Shown here: positions 1 through 7,127 of the stretch, one piece after another
How positions within the stretch are numbered: position 1 is the stretch's first letter
How the letters are laid out: each line of letters begins with the position of its first letter
Origin: Parvibaculum sp045863935
GTDB taxonomy: Bacteria; Pseudomonadota; Alphaproteobacteria; Parvibaculales; Parvibaculaceae
NCBI RefSeq assembly: GCF_045863935.1
Contig: NZ_BTVP01000049.1
Span: forward strand, 1-20,001
Direction: 5' to 3'
DNA length: 20,001 nt
Notes under the pieces: generated by a model
The model's database searches: none
The model's input: the letters and a program-made list of their open reading frames with translations, nothing else
Told to the model about the DNA's origin: nothing
Program-made: the position numbers and the translations under genes

Positions 1-20
1 CAATCAACGCCAGCCGCTAC

Positions 21-60
21 CCTCTTTTGCAGAGGAATCCCAAGGGGAGGGTGGGGATTC
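21..60. terminator. Possible hairpin pair at window edge
   Basis: A 5-bp stem (CCTCT at 21-25 with AGAGG at 31-35) adjoins a 7-bp stem (GAATCCC at 35-41 with GGGATTC at 54-60). On the plus strand the second hairpin is followed by the short T-rich stretch TATTTC. It lies just past the stop of the minus-strand hydrolase, so it could end that gene or a convergent gene off the left edge. There is no long T-run, so the call is weak. Nothing else was seen in bases 1-64. Confidence 0.3.
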
Positions 61-64
61 TATT

Positions 65-1003
65 TCAACCTTCCACAAACTTGTCGAACGCTTCCCAGAA
101 GACGGCGCGGGCGGGATCGCGCTCGATCAGGATTTCATGGCCCGCTTCCGGCACGACGACGCGTGTCGCCTGCGGCAAATGCGATGCGGCATGAGCAAGC
201 GCGAGCGACGAGACGAGCTTGTCTCCCGCCGCCTCGCAGATGAGGACGGGCGTCTCGACCGACGCGAGCCAGGCAGGCCGTGCCGCCTCGTCCATCGCGC
301 GGAAGGCGGCATGAAGCCAGCCGACCGTCGCCGCGCCGAGACCGAGCTTCGGCTCCGCCCGTGTCAACGCCTGCAAAACGGCATAGCGCCGCTCGTCATG
401 GGTCAGGATGTTTTCCTCGAAGGGAACTTCGTCGTTCGCCTTCGCATTTCCGCCCGGCACGTAACGCTCGTCCTGCCCCAATGCGTGAAGCAAGGTGACG
501 ATGGCGCGAATGGCGCGCTCCATCCGCTTGCTGAAGTTGAGGCCGAACATGGGCGCGGTGAAGACGGCGCGCGAGAACCACTCGGGATGGGCACGCAGTC
601 CGCGCAGCAGGATTTGCCCGCCCATGGAATGCGCGAGCGCGACCCAGGGCTTCGGAAAGGAAGGTGCGACTTGTCCCATGAAGCGCGCGAGATCGCGGTC
701 GAAAGTCGGGAAGCCGTCGATGTGCCCCTTGCGCCCGTCATCGAGCATCCGCGCCGAGAGGCCCTGCCCGCGCCAGTCGAGTGTCGCCACGGCAAAGCCG
801 CGCGCCCGAAGCTCGCCGATCGTCTCGAAATATTTCTCGGCGAATTCCGTACGCCCGCCGAAGAGAAAGACCGTGCCACGCGGCGCGGCATCGCCCCGCC
901 AGACGAGATAGCGCAGACGCGCGCCATCATCCGCGTCGAGCCAGAAGGCCTCACCGCCTTCCGGCATCGGGTTCTCCGGGATGAGGATGACGGGCGCCTT
1001 CAC
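65..1003 (-). CDS. Alpha/beta hydrolase, lysophospholipase-like
   Basis: The predicted 312-residue cytoplasmic serine hydrolase resembles the lysophospholipase/monoacylglycerol lipase group (Hydrolase_4). From the GTG at 1003, the nucleophile elbow AHSMGG places the catalytic Ser at 126. The acid is probably Asp261 (AAGDKLV) and the base His289 (PEAGHE). A LDWRGQG motif near residue 75-81 follows the second strand, as is usual in this group. The reading frame stays open upstream to 1177, but that part overlaps the SCP2 gene and is Arg-rich shadow sequence. I chose GTG 1003 because it overlaps the upstream stop (GTGA) and keeps the segment IPENPMPEGG. ATG 967 has a better ribosome site (GGAG) and is a real alternative. 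The true substrate cannot be read from the sequence; a lipid ester is an inference from the fold and the SCP2 neighbour. Confidence 0.85.
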   Translation of the reverse strand: MKAPVILIPENPMPEGGEAFWLDADDGARLRYLVWRGDAAPRGTVFLFGGRTEFAEKYFETIGELRARGFAVATLDWRGQGLSARMLDDGRKGHIDGFPTFDRDLARFMGQVAPSFPKPWVALAHSMGGQILLRGLRAHPEWFSRAVFTAPMFGLNFSKRMERAIRAIVTLLHALGQDERYVPGGNAKANDEVPFEENILTHDERRYAVLQALTRAEPKLGLGAATVGWLHAAFRAMDEAARPAWLASVETPVLICEAAGDKLVSSLALAHAASHLPQATRVVVPEAGHEILIERDPARAVFWEAFDKFVEG

Positions 1004-1377
1004 TCGCGAAACCCGTCCCCGGTTGCATTCGACTGACGAAGCATGATGGGCCGGAGACGCGCGACGACGGCGACATCGCCGACGATGCGGATGCGCCCCT
1101 GACGGAAGGCGGTGTTCTGGTCGATGTGACGCTGGAAGATCGCGAGATTGAGCAGCGGTTCGATATGGACGGTGCAATCGGCGGGCATGTCGCGGCGGTG
1201 AACCTCGTTCGGCTGCTTGCGCCCGTCGATGACGACGACGCCGGCACCCGGATGCACGAATTTGAGCACGGCGCCGAGCGTGACGTCGCCGGCCAGCGCC
1301 GCCTTCAGGATCGCCTCGATCTCGTTTTCCGCTTCAAGCGCCGGATTGCCCCGGAGCGCTCCCGCCTTGCCTGCCAT
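1000..1377 (-). CDS. SCP2 sterol-binding domain protein
   Basis: A 125-residue single-domain protein resembling the SCP2 sterol-carrier fold, which carries acyl-CoAs, fatty acids or sterols in a hydrophobic tunnel. Features seen are an alpha-helical start (residues about 15-30), a beta region with the DGRKQPN turn, and the ending GRIRIVGDVAVVARLRPIML. In the family this last helix follows a G-D pair and closes the pocket. The ATG at 1377 begins MAGKAGAL; the frame extends further upstream without SCP2-like sequence. Its TGA overlaps the GTG of the downstream hydrolase by 4 bp, so the two are probably translated together. It has no catalytic residues of its own. A role handing a lipid to the hydrolase is inference from coupling only. 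Confidence 0.75.
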   Translation of the reverse strand: MAGKAGALRGNPALEAENEIEAILKAALAGDVTLGAVLKFVHPGAGVVVIDGRKQPNEVHRRDMPADCTVHIEPLLNLAIFQRHIDQNTAFRQGRIRIVGDVAVVARLRPIMLRQSNATGDGFRE

Positions 1378-1503
1378 ATGCGTCTCGTCCCTCCCGTGTC
1401 TGCCCGGATCATAGCACCGGGAACGGCGTGCCAACAGGCTTTGGGCTCCCTCCGATTTCCATTAGGGTTTGCGGACTTCGCGACAGGGAGGGCCGCAAGC
1501 GCC
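1378..1503. promoter_or_regulatory. Divergent intergenic region, SCP2 / carboxylase
   Basis: These 126 bp separate the minus-strand SCP2 gene from the plus-strand carboxylase gene, so both promoters should lie here. I see no convincing -35/-10 pair. A GGGAGGG stretch sits about 11 bases before the carboxylase ATG and is probably its ribosome site, although the spacing is long. Confidence 0.4.
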
Positions 1504-3060
1504 ATGAGCTGGGAAAAGGAAACCGACGAGATCCGGCGCCGCCGCGACCTGGCGAAACGTCAGGGCGGCGAAGAGGCGGTGAAGCGCCATCACGAGAAGG
1601 GCCGGCTCACACTGCGCGAGCGGATCGCGACGCTGAGCGACGAAGGTTCCTTTCAGGAGATGGGCGAAGGCGCGGGCGTGCCCCATTTCGACGAGGAAGG
1701 TAACCTCGTCGATTTCGAACCCGCCAATTATGTGCTCGGCTTCGCAAAGGTGAACGGACGGCGGGTCGCGGTCGGCGGCGAGGATTTCACGCTGAAGGGC
1801 GGCTCGCCGAACCCGGCGGGCCTGCGCAAAAGCGTCTATGCGGAAGAACTGGCGCTCACCTACAAGGTACCGCTGGTGCGGCTTCACGAAGGCGGGGGCG
1901 GCTCGGTTGCGGGCGCGGCGGGCAAGGGAAAGTCGAGACCGCTCGGCGAACCCGTTTTCGCCAGCCCGCGCTTCCGCTCCATCACGCAGGTGCTGGGCGA
2001 AGTACCGGTGGCAAGCGCCGCGCTCGGCCCCGTCGCGGGCATGCCGGCCGCGCGCCTCGTCGCCTCGCATTTCTCGGTCATGATCGAGGATGCGCAGGTG
2101 CTGATCGCGGGCCCGAAAGTCGTTGCCCGCGCGCTCGACGAAAACCTCACCAAGGAGGAGCTCGGCGGCGCCGACGTGCATGCGCGCTCCGGCGTCATCG
2201 ACAATGTGACGGCGACCGAGGAAGAGGCGCTCGCCGAGATCGCGCGCCTCCTCTCCTACCTGCCCGACAATGTGTGGCAATTGCCGCCGGATATCGCAAC
2301 GGACGATCCGCGCGACCGCACTGACGAAAGCCTGCGCGACATCGTGCCGAAGGACCGGCGCAAGCCCTTCAACATGCGGAAAGTCGTGAAGGCTGTGGTG
2401 GACAAGGGAAGTTTCTTCGAGATGACGAAGCGCTTCGGCCCCTCGCTCATCACGGGGCTCGCGCGCCTGAACGGCAAGAGCGTCGGCGTGATCGCCAACG
2501 ACTGCCACTTCTATGCGGGCGCCATGACGGCGCAGGCGGCACAGAAGCTCCGCCGCTTCGCCGATATGTGCAACACGTTTCACCTCCCCATCCTCTCCTT
2601 CGTGGACGAGCCGGGCTTCATGATCGGTTCGGCCTCGGAGAAGGCGGCGACGATCCGGCACGGCACGGCGGCGATCGCGGCGGTGATGCAGAGCCGCGTG
2701 CCATGGGCGAGCGTGATCGTGCACAAGGTGTTCGGCGTGGCGGGCGCGGCGCATTTCGGGCCGGATGGCTATGTGCTTTCCTGGCCGAGCGCGGCGACAG
2801 GCGCATTGCCGGTGGAGGGCGGCGTCGCCGTCGCCTTCGCGCGCGAGATCGCGGCGGCGGAAGACCCCGAGGCGCTGCGCGCCGAACTCGAGGCGAAACT
2901 CGCGGCCGGACAATCGCCCTTCCCGCGCGCTGAAGGATTTTCCGTGCATGAACTGATCGACCCGCGCGAGACGCGGGCGAAGCTCTGCGACTGGATCGAC
3001 TGGATCGGTCCACGCCGCGCCATCGCGCTCGGTCCCTACATGACGACGATGCGTCCCTGA
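1504..3060 (+). CDS. Acyl-CoA carboxylase carboxyltransferase (beta) subunit
   Basis: A 518-residue protein of the biotin-dependent carboxyltransferase family (propionyl-, methylcrotonyl- or other acyl-CoA carboxylase beta subunits; usual length about 510-540). It moves CO2 from carboxybiotin to an acyl-CoA. The N-terminal half (about 30-260) has the RLTLRERI start and the glycine-rich oxyanion stretch HEGGGGSVAGAAGKG. The C-terminal half (about 290-510) has SFVDEPGFMIG and a second glycine-rich turn, GVAGAAHFGPDG. The ATG at 1504 starts MSWEKETDEI; the longer open frame to 1126 overlaps SCP2 on the other strand and looks non-coding. The second-domain motif differs from the usual GGAY form of PccB, so the acyl-CoA used is uncertain. 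No biotin carboxylase or biotin carrier subunit lies beside it, which is unusual because these often cluster. Confidence 0.88.
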   Translation: MSWEKETDEIRRRRDLAKRQGGEEAVKRHHEKGRLTLRERIATLSDEGSFQEMGEGAGVPHFDEEGNLVDFEPANYVLGFAKVNGRRVAVGGEDFTLKGGSPNPAGLRKSVYAEELALTYKVPLVRLHEGGGGSVAGAAGKGKSRPLGEPVFASPRFRSITQVLGEVPVASAALGPVAGMPAARLVASHFSVMIEDAQVLIAGPKVVARALDENLTKEELGGADVHARSGVIDNVTATEEEALAEIARLLSYLPDNVWQLPPDIATDDPRDRTDESLRDIVPKDRRKPFNMRKVVKAVVDKGSFFEMTKRFGPSLITGLARLNGKSVGVIANDCHFYAGAMTAQAAQKLRRFADMCNTFHLPILSFVDEPGFMIGSASEKAATIRHGTAAIAAVMQSRVPWASVIVHKVFGVAGAAHFGPDGYVLSWPSAATGALPVEGGVAVAFAREIAAAEDPEALRAELEAKLAAGQSPFPRAEGFSVHELIDPRETRAKLCDWIDWIGPRRAIALGPYMTTMRP

Positions 3061-3065
3061 AAGCA

Positions 3066-3096
3066 GAAAGGCCCCGCGCGATGCGCAGGGCCTTTC
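3066..3096. terminator. Bidirectional hairpin between convergent genes
   Basis: A perfect 9-bp stem (GAAAGGCCC at 3066-3074 with GGGCCTTTC at 3088-3096) starts 6 bases after the carboxylase stop and 20 bases beyond the stop of the convergent gene. T-richness is modest on both sides (CTTTCCTC on plus, CTTTCTGCTTTC on minus). It fits a shared terminator. Confidence 0.65.
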
Positions 3097-3115
3097 CTCG
3101 CTCTCCCCCTCAAAC

Positions 3116-3529
3116 TCAGTAGTTCGAGAAGAGAATGGCGCCCGTGATCGCGCTGATGCCGATCCAGAGCAGGACATTGTCCCGGTCGCGCACGCGGGCC
3201 CTGTAATAGGGGCCGTAATGCGGATGCGACGAGTAGTAGACCGGCTGGCTGACCACGTAATAGTGATGACGTTCCACGACATAGGGACGCCAATGCGACC
3301 AGGGCCGCGGATGGCCGCGATGGACGACCACCGGCGGCCGGTGATCGTAGTAGTGCCCGTACCCGCGGTAATGCTTCGGGCCCTTGTAGTGACGGTCGTC
3401 GTAGCGATCGTGGCGCGCGAGCTCGACATGTGCGCTCGTCTCGACATTCACGATTGCCGCTTCGGCCGCCATCGGCGTCGAAAACCCGAGGGCGGCGGCA
3501 AGACCGGCTGAAATAATCTTCGTTTTCAT
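3116..3529 (-). CDS. Secreted His/Tyr-rich protein, function unknown
   Basis: A 137-residue protein I do not recognise as a named family. Residues 1-24 form a clear Sec signal peptide (MKTK, hydrophobic core, then MAAEA), so it is exported. Residues about 37-110 are dominated by His, Tyr, Arg and Pro, with clusters such as YGHYYDHRPP and ERHHYYVV. The last 20 residues (NVLLWIGISAITGAILF...) are hydrophobic enough to be a membrane anchor or a buried tail. Composition recalls RcnB-like and other small periplasmic proteins of alphaproteobacteria, but no diagnostic motif is visible. Metal binding by the His clusters is inference. The ATG at 3529 follows AAGGA by about 7 bases. It is alone on its transcript, with its own upstream gap and the shared downstream hairpin. 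Confidence 0.75.
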   Translation of the reverse strand: MKTKIISAGLAAALGFSTPMAAEAAIVNVETSAHVELARHDRYDDRHYKGPKHYRGYGHYYDHRPPVVVHRGHPRPWSHWRPYVVERHHYYVVSQPVYYSSHPHYGPYYRARVRDRDNVLLWIGISAITGAILFSNY

Positions 3530-3665
3530 CTTGTCATCCTTCCAGTTCCGGACCGACCCCTTGATCCGGAACCAGAATGAGCGCGGACGGCTGAACGGCG
3601 CGTGGCGGCACCGTTCATCTGGCGTTCAGGTTGAGATGAGGATTTCTGCGGATTTTGCGGAGGGA
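3530..3665. repeat. Gene-free gap with competing inverted repeats
   Basis: The gap between LivF and the His/Tyr-rich gene contains CTGAACGG at 3591-3598. This can pair either with CCGTTCA at 3611-3617 or with CGTTCAG at 3623-3629. A third possible stem is CATCT at 3616-3620 with AGATG at 3634-3638, and an imperfect direct repeat (ATTTcTGCGGA / ATTTTGCGGA) lies at 3642-3661. It should contain the end of the liv transcript and the promoter of the His/Tyr-rich gene. I could not place either with confidence. Confidence 0.35.
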
Positions 3666-4526
3666 TCAGCCGCCGAGAAAGAGGCGGCCCACATCCGAAT
3701 TTTCCAGAAGATCGGCACCTTCGCCGGCAAGCGCGACGCGGCCCGCGACCAGCACATAGCCGATATCGGCGAAGTCGAGACCGCGCTTCGCGTTCTGCTC
3801 GACCATGACGATGGTCTTGCCCTGCGCTTTCTGGAGATCGGCAAGAATTTCGAAGACCATGTCGATCATGCGCGGTTCGAGGCCGATGGAAGGTTCGTCC
3901 ACCAGCAGCACTTTCGGATCCATGATGAGCGCGCGGCTGATTTCGAGGAGGTGCCGCTCGCCGCCCGAAAGCACACGCGCGCGCTCGGAGCGGCGCTTCG
4001 CAAGGCGGTCGTAGCGCGCGAAGATGCGCTCCGCCGCCGCCCGCGCTCGTCCCTGGTCGCCGAGAAGATATCCGCCCATGAGGAGGTTCTCCTCCACCGT
4101 CATGTCCGGGAAGACGGAATTATCCTGCAGGATGTAGGCGATGCCCGCATCGCGAAGCTTCTCGCTGGGCGAGAGGCGCGTGACCTCGCGGCCCGAAACC
4201 GAAACGCGGCCCGACGAGATTTTCGTGAAGCCGAAGATCGAATGCAGCACGGTCGACTTGCCCGCGCCATTCGGGCCGACGAGGCAGAGGCTCTGGCCCG
4301 CGCCAACGGCGAGATCGATCCCATGCAGGATTTCCATGGCGCCATAGCCGGCATGCAACGCATCGAGGGAGAGGAGCGGCTCGCCCTTTGCGAGCGCGAC
4401 GACCTCCTCTCGCGACACGGCGCGCGCCATGGCTTGCGCCTCGCGCGCGACATCGCCGAAGGAAAGCACGGTGTCGACTGTGCCCTCGCCATAACCGCCC
4501 GCGAGATTTTTCGGCTCGTCCGCCAT
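3666..4526 (-). CDS. livF: ABC importer ATPase, LivF-type, with N-terminal extension
   Basis: One of two cytoplasmic ATPases of the branched-chain amino acid-type (HAAT) importer. In the 286-residue product the nucleotide-binding domain starts near residue 51 (LLSLDALHAGYG). Walker A is GPNGAGKS at 84-91, the signature LSGGE at 187-191, and Walker B LLVDEP with the catalytic Glu at 211. The LivF-typical VEQN lies near 242-245 in place of the switch His. LivF is usually about 235 residues; here about 48 extra residues precede the domain, with an acidic, alanine-rich stretch. The ATG at 4526 shares its A with the LivG stop (TGATG), and a GTG immediately before it is also possible. It is the last gene of the operon. 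Substrate is not determined by this subunit; amino acids, amides or aromatic acids are all known for the family. Confidence 0.92.
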   Translation of the reverse strand: MADEPKNLAGGYGEGTVDTVLSFGDVAREAQAMARAVSREEVVALAKGEPLLSLDALHAGYGAMEILHGIDLAVGAGQSLCLVGPNGAGKSTVLHSIFGFTKISSGRVSVSGREVTRLSPSEKLRDAGIAYILQDNSVFPDMTVEENLLMGGYLLGDQGRARAAAERIFARYDRLAKRRSERARVLSGGERHLLEISRALIMDPKVLLVDEPSIGLEPRMIDMVFEILADLQKAQGKTIVMVEQNAKRGLDFADIGYVLVAGRVALAGEGADLLENSDVGRLFLGG

Positions 4527-5269
4527 CACGCCACCCCGAGATAGGCGTCGAGGACGCGTGTATCGGCACGAACCTCGTCCGGCGAGCCTTCCGCCAGCAC
4601 TTCGCCATGCGCAAGGCAGGTGATGCGGTGCGCCAGGTTCATGATGACGCGCATATTGTGCTCAATGACGAGCAGCGTCACGCCGAGTTCAGCATTCGCA
4701 CGGCGCAAGCGGTCGATAAGCCCGTTGATGAGCGTCGGGTTGATGCCCGCTGTCGGCTCGTCGAGCAGCAGGAGCTTCGGCTCGTTCATCAGCGCCATCG
4801 CGAATTCGAGAAGCTTCTGCTGGCCGAAGCTGAGACTGCCTGCCTTGTCGTCGCGTTTCTCGTGGAGACCGACAAAGGCGAGGAGATCGTCGCCCTTGCG
4901 GCGGGTTGCGGCCGGCACGGAACCGAGCAGCGACAGGAGGCCGCCCTGCGCCTCGCGCGCGCTGATCGCCATGTTTTCCGCACAGGTCATCTCGCCATAA
5001 ACGCGCGTCTGCTGCCAGGTGCGGAGAAGACCGAGACGCGCGATGGGCGCGGGGCGCAGATGCGCGATGGAGCGGCCTTCGAAAAGAATGTCGCCGCCAT
5101 CGACCGCATGTGTGCCGGTGATGCAGCCGAACAGCGTCGTCTTGCCCGAACCGTTCGGCCCGATGAGACCCGCGATTTCGCCCTGCCGGACGGTGAGCGA
5201 GACGTTGCTATTTGCAACGACGCCGCCGAAGCGCTTGGTGACATTGCGGACTTCCAGAAGCGCGCTCAT
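4526..5269 (-). CDS. livG: ABC importer ATPase, LivG-type
   Basis: The second ATPase of the importer, 247 residues, a normal LivG length. It starts MSALLEVRNVTKRFGGVVA. Walker A is GPNGSGKT at 37-44, the signature LSFGQQ at 146-151, and Walker B LLLLDEP at 167-172. The switch His is at 204 (VIEHNM). The family-typical TAGINP and a C-terminal DAYLG are present. ATG 5269 overlaps the LivM stop as ATGA, so translation is coupled. The frame opens 10 codons earlier, but those lie inside livM and have no support. It should pair with LivF beneath the LivH-LivM pore. Confidence 0.94.
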   Translation of the reverse strand: MSALLEVRNVTKRFGGVVANSNVSLTVRQGEIAGLIGPNGSGKTTLFGCITGTHAVDGGDILFEGRSIAHLRPAPIARLGLLRTWQQTRVYGEMTCAENMAISAREAQGGLLSLLGSVPAATRRKGDDLLAFVGLHEKRDDKAGSLSFGQQKLLEFAMALMNEPKLLLLDEPTAGINPTLINGLIDRLRRANAELGVTLLVIEHNMRVIMNLAHRITCLAHGEVLAEGSPDEVRADTRVLDAYLGVA

Positions 5270-6213
5270 GACGCCACCCTCGCGCGGCGTGCGGCCCACC
5301 AGCCCATGATGCCCTGCGGGAAGAAGACGACGATGACGACGATGAGAAGACCGAGCGCGACGCGCTGCCAGCCAAGCAGGTAGGTCCAGAAAAGTTCCTG
5401 CGTGACATGGAAGACGAAGGCGCCCAGCACCGGGCCCCAGAGCGTGCCCTTGCCGCCGAGGATTGCCATGAGCACCATCCAGACGCCGAAAGTCGCGCCC
5501 GCAAAGGCGACGTCGCGCGGATCGATGAAGCCGATCATGTTGGCAGCAAGCCCGCCCGAAAGCGCGAGGAAGAAGGCCGACAGGCTCCAGGCGAAAATCT
5601 TGATCGGCGTGGTGCGCAGCCCCATCGCATCCGCCTTGTCGTGATCGTCGCGGATCGCGTTCAGGGCAAGACCGAAGCGCGTGCCGTAGAGCCAGCGGAA
5701 GACGAGGAAGCAGAGCGCGGCGAGCGCGAAGAGCGAATAGCAGAAGAAAAGCTCGCGTGAACCGAGTTCACCCGGATAAAGCGGCAGCGCCATGCCGGAG
5801 CCCGCGCCGACATAATCCCATCCCGCCGCAATCTCGCCCGCCGCGATGCCGAGGCCGAGCGTGCCGATGGCGAAATAGTGCCCGCGAATGCCGAGCATGG
5901 CGGCGCCGAAGACGGTCGCCGCGAGAACGGCTGCGGCCGCGCCAACGAAAAGACCGAGCGCCAGCCCCTCGAAATAAGGAAGGCCCGCATCGCGCTGGAC
6001 CACGGCCACGGCATAGCAGCCGATGCCGAAGAAGACGATGTTGCCGAAGGAGTTGTAGCCCATGCGCCCGCCCAGCATGTCCCAGGTGAGCGCGAAGACG
6101 ACCATGAGCCAGAGAAAGGCGATCTGCGTCGCGAGGCCGGGCAGCAGCAACGGGCCTGCGATACCGGCAAGCGCAAGCGCGCCCATGATGTGCCAGTCGG
6201 TGATGCGGCTCAT
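5266..6213 (-). CDS. livM: ABC importer permease, LivM-type
   Basis: An inner-membrane permease of 315 residues with about eight to ten hydrophobic helices. It is recognised as LivM by GYNSFGNIVFFGIGCYAVAV near residues 55-75, the long periplasmic-side stretch, GTRFGLALNAIRDDHDKADAMG near the ATPase-contacting loop, and GGKGTLWGP late in the chain. It begins at ATG 6213, overlapping the LivH stop as ATGA. The open frame upstream of this (to 6255) lies within livH. It ends with a basic tail (WWAARRARVAS) that overlaps the LivG start by 4 bp. Together with LivH it forms the transmembrane channel. Confidence 0.93.
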   Translation of the reverse strand: MSRITDWHIMGALALAGIAGPLLLPGLATQIAFLWLMVVFALTWDMLGGRMGYNSFGNIVFFGIGCYAVAVVQRDAGLPYFEGLALGLFVGAAAAVLAATVFGAAMLGIRGHYFAIGTLGLGIAAGEIAAGWDYVGAGSGMALPLYPGELGSRELFFCYSLFALAALCFLVFRWLYGTRFGLALNAIRDDHDKADAMGLRTTPIKIFAWSLSAFFLALSGGLAANMIGFIDPRDVAFAGATFGVWMVLMAILGGKGTLWGPVLGAFVFHVTQELFWTYLLGWQRVALGLLIVVIVVFFPQGIMGWWAARRARVAS

Positions 6214-7112
6214 TCCAGATAGCCCCGCTTGCGCGCCGCCATCGCATTGCGCCAAACGAGAATGACAACCATCAGCGCGAAGACGAAGGCGATCTGGAAT
6301 TCGACGCCGAAGACAAACCCCGCGACATTTTCAAGCGCGCCAAGGCCGAGCCCGGCGGCCACGACGCCCGCGACATTGCCGACCCCTGCCACGACCACGA
6401 CCATGAAGGAACGGACCGTGTATGGCAGGCCGACATAGGGATGGATCGTCCAGGCCATGACGGCGAGGCTGCCAGCCGCGCCGCAGAGCGCGCCATTGAG
6501 CGCATAGGTCATGGCATAGACGCGGTTCGTGTCGATGCCGAGAATGCGCGCGGCACGCGGGTTCTGCGCGGTGGCGCGGATCGCCTGGCCGAGACGCGCA
6601 TGGCGTAGGAAGAGCCAGAGCACACCACCCGCGCCGAGCGCGAGGACGAAGGCAAGAAGCTTCACATAAGCAAGCGTGACCGCGCCGTCGAGAAGGTAGA
6701 GCGAGCCGAGCCCCGCATCGACCGTGCGAACGTCCGAGCCGAACAACGCATTCGCAAGCTGCTGAAACAGGATCGACAGGCCGAAGGTCGCGAGGATCGA
6801 GATGAAGATATCCTTGTCCACCACGCGGAAGATGACGGTGCGGTAGATCAGCCAGCCGAGACCAAACATGACTGCGGCCGAAAGCGGCAGGCCGGCGAGC
6901 GGCGGCAGGCCCGCCTGTACAGCAAGAAAGGTGACGTAGCCGCCGAGCACGACAAGCTCGCCCTGCACGACATTCACGATGTTGAGCACGCCCCAGACGA
7001 GCGCCATGCCATAGGCGGCGAGCGCGAAAATCGAGCCGATGAGGAGCCCGTTCAGAATAACGTCGGCCGCGAGCGGCGGGTACTGAACGAAGAGGGAGAG
7101 ATTGTCGAGCAC
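6210..7112 (-). CDS. livH: ABC importer permease, LivH-type
   Basis: An inner-membrane permease of 300 residues, typical for LivH. Recognisable parts are GLLIGSIFALAAYGMALVWGVLNIVNVVQGEL near residues 22-53. The cytoplasmic coupling loop ARLGQAIRATAQNPRAARILGID falls at about 174-196, and the late glycine-rich helix is GVGNVAGVVAAGLGLG. The start is GTG at 7112, preceded by CCGGAG at a good distance. It follows the binding-protein stop by 15 bp, the only non-overlapping junction in the operon. Such a gap lets the binding protein be made in excess. Confidence 0.93.
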   Translation of the reverse strand: MLDNLSLFVQYPPLAADVILNGLLIGSIFALAAYGMALVWGVLNIVNVVQGELVVLGGYVTFLAVQAGLPPLAGLPLSAAVMFGLGWLIYRTVIFRVVDKDIFISILATFGLSILFQQLANALFGSDVRTVDAGLGSLYLLDGAVTLAYVKLLAFVLALGAGGVLWLFLRHARLGQAIRATAQNPRAARILGIDTNRVYAMTYALNGALCGAAGSLAVMAWTIHPYVGLPYTVRSFMVVVVAGVGNVAGVVAAGLGLGALENVAGFVFGVEFQIAFVFALMVVILVWRNAMAARKRGYLE

Positions 7113-7127
7113 GGCGTCTCCGGAAGA

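Noticed and set aside
1462..3447. A 661-codon open frame on the minus strand
   Set aside because: It is antisense to the carboxylase gene, which has clear family motifs, and overlaps the His/Tyr-rich gene in another frame. The product has no recognisable domain.
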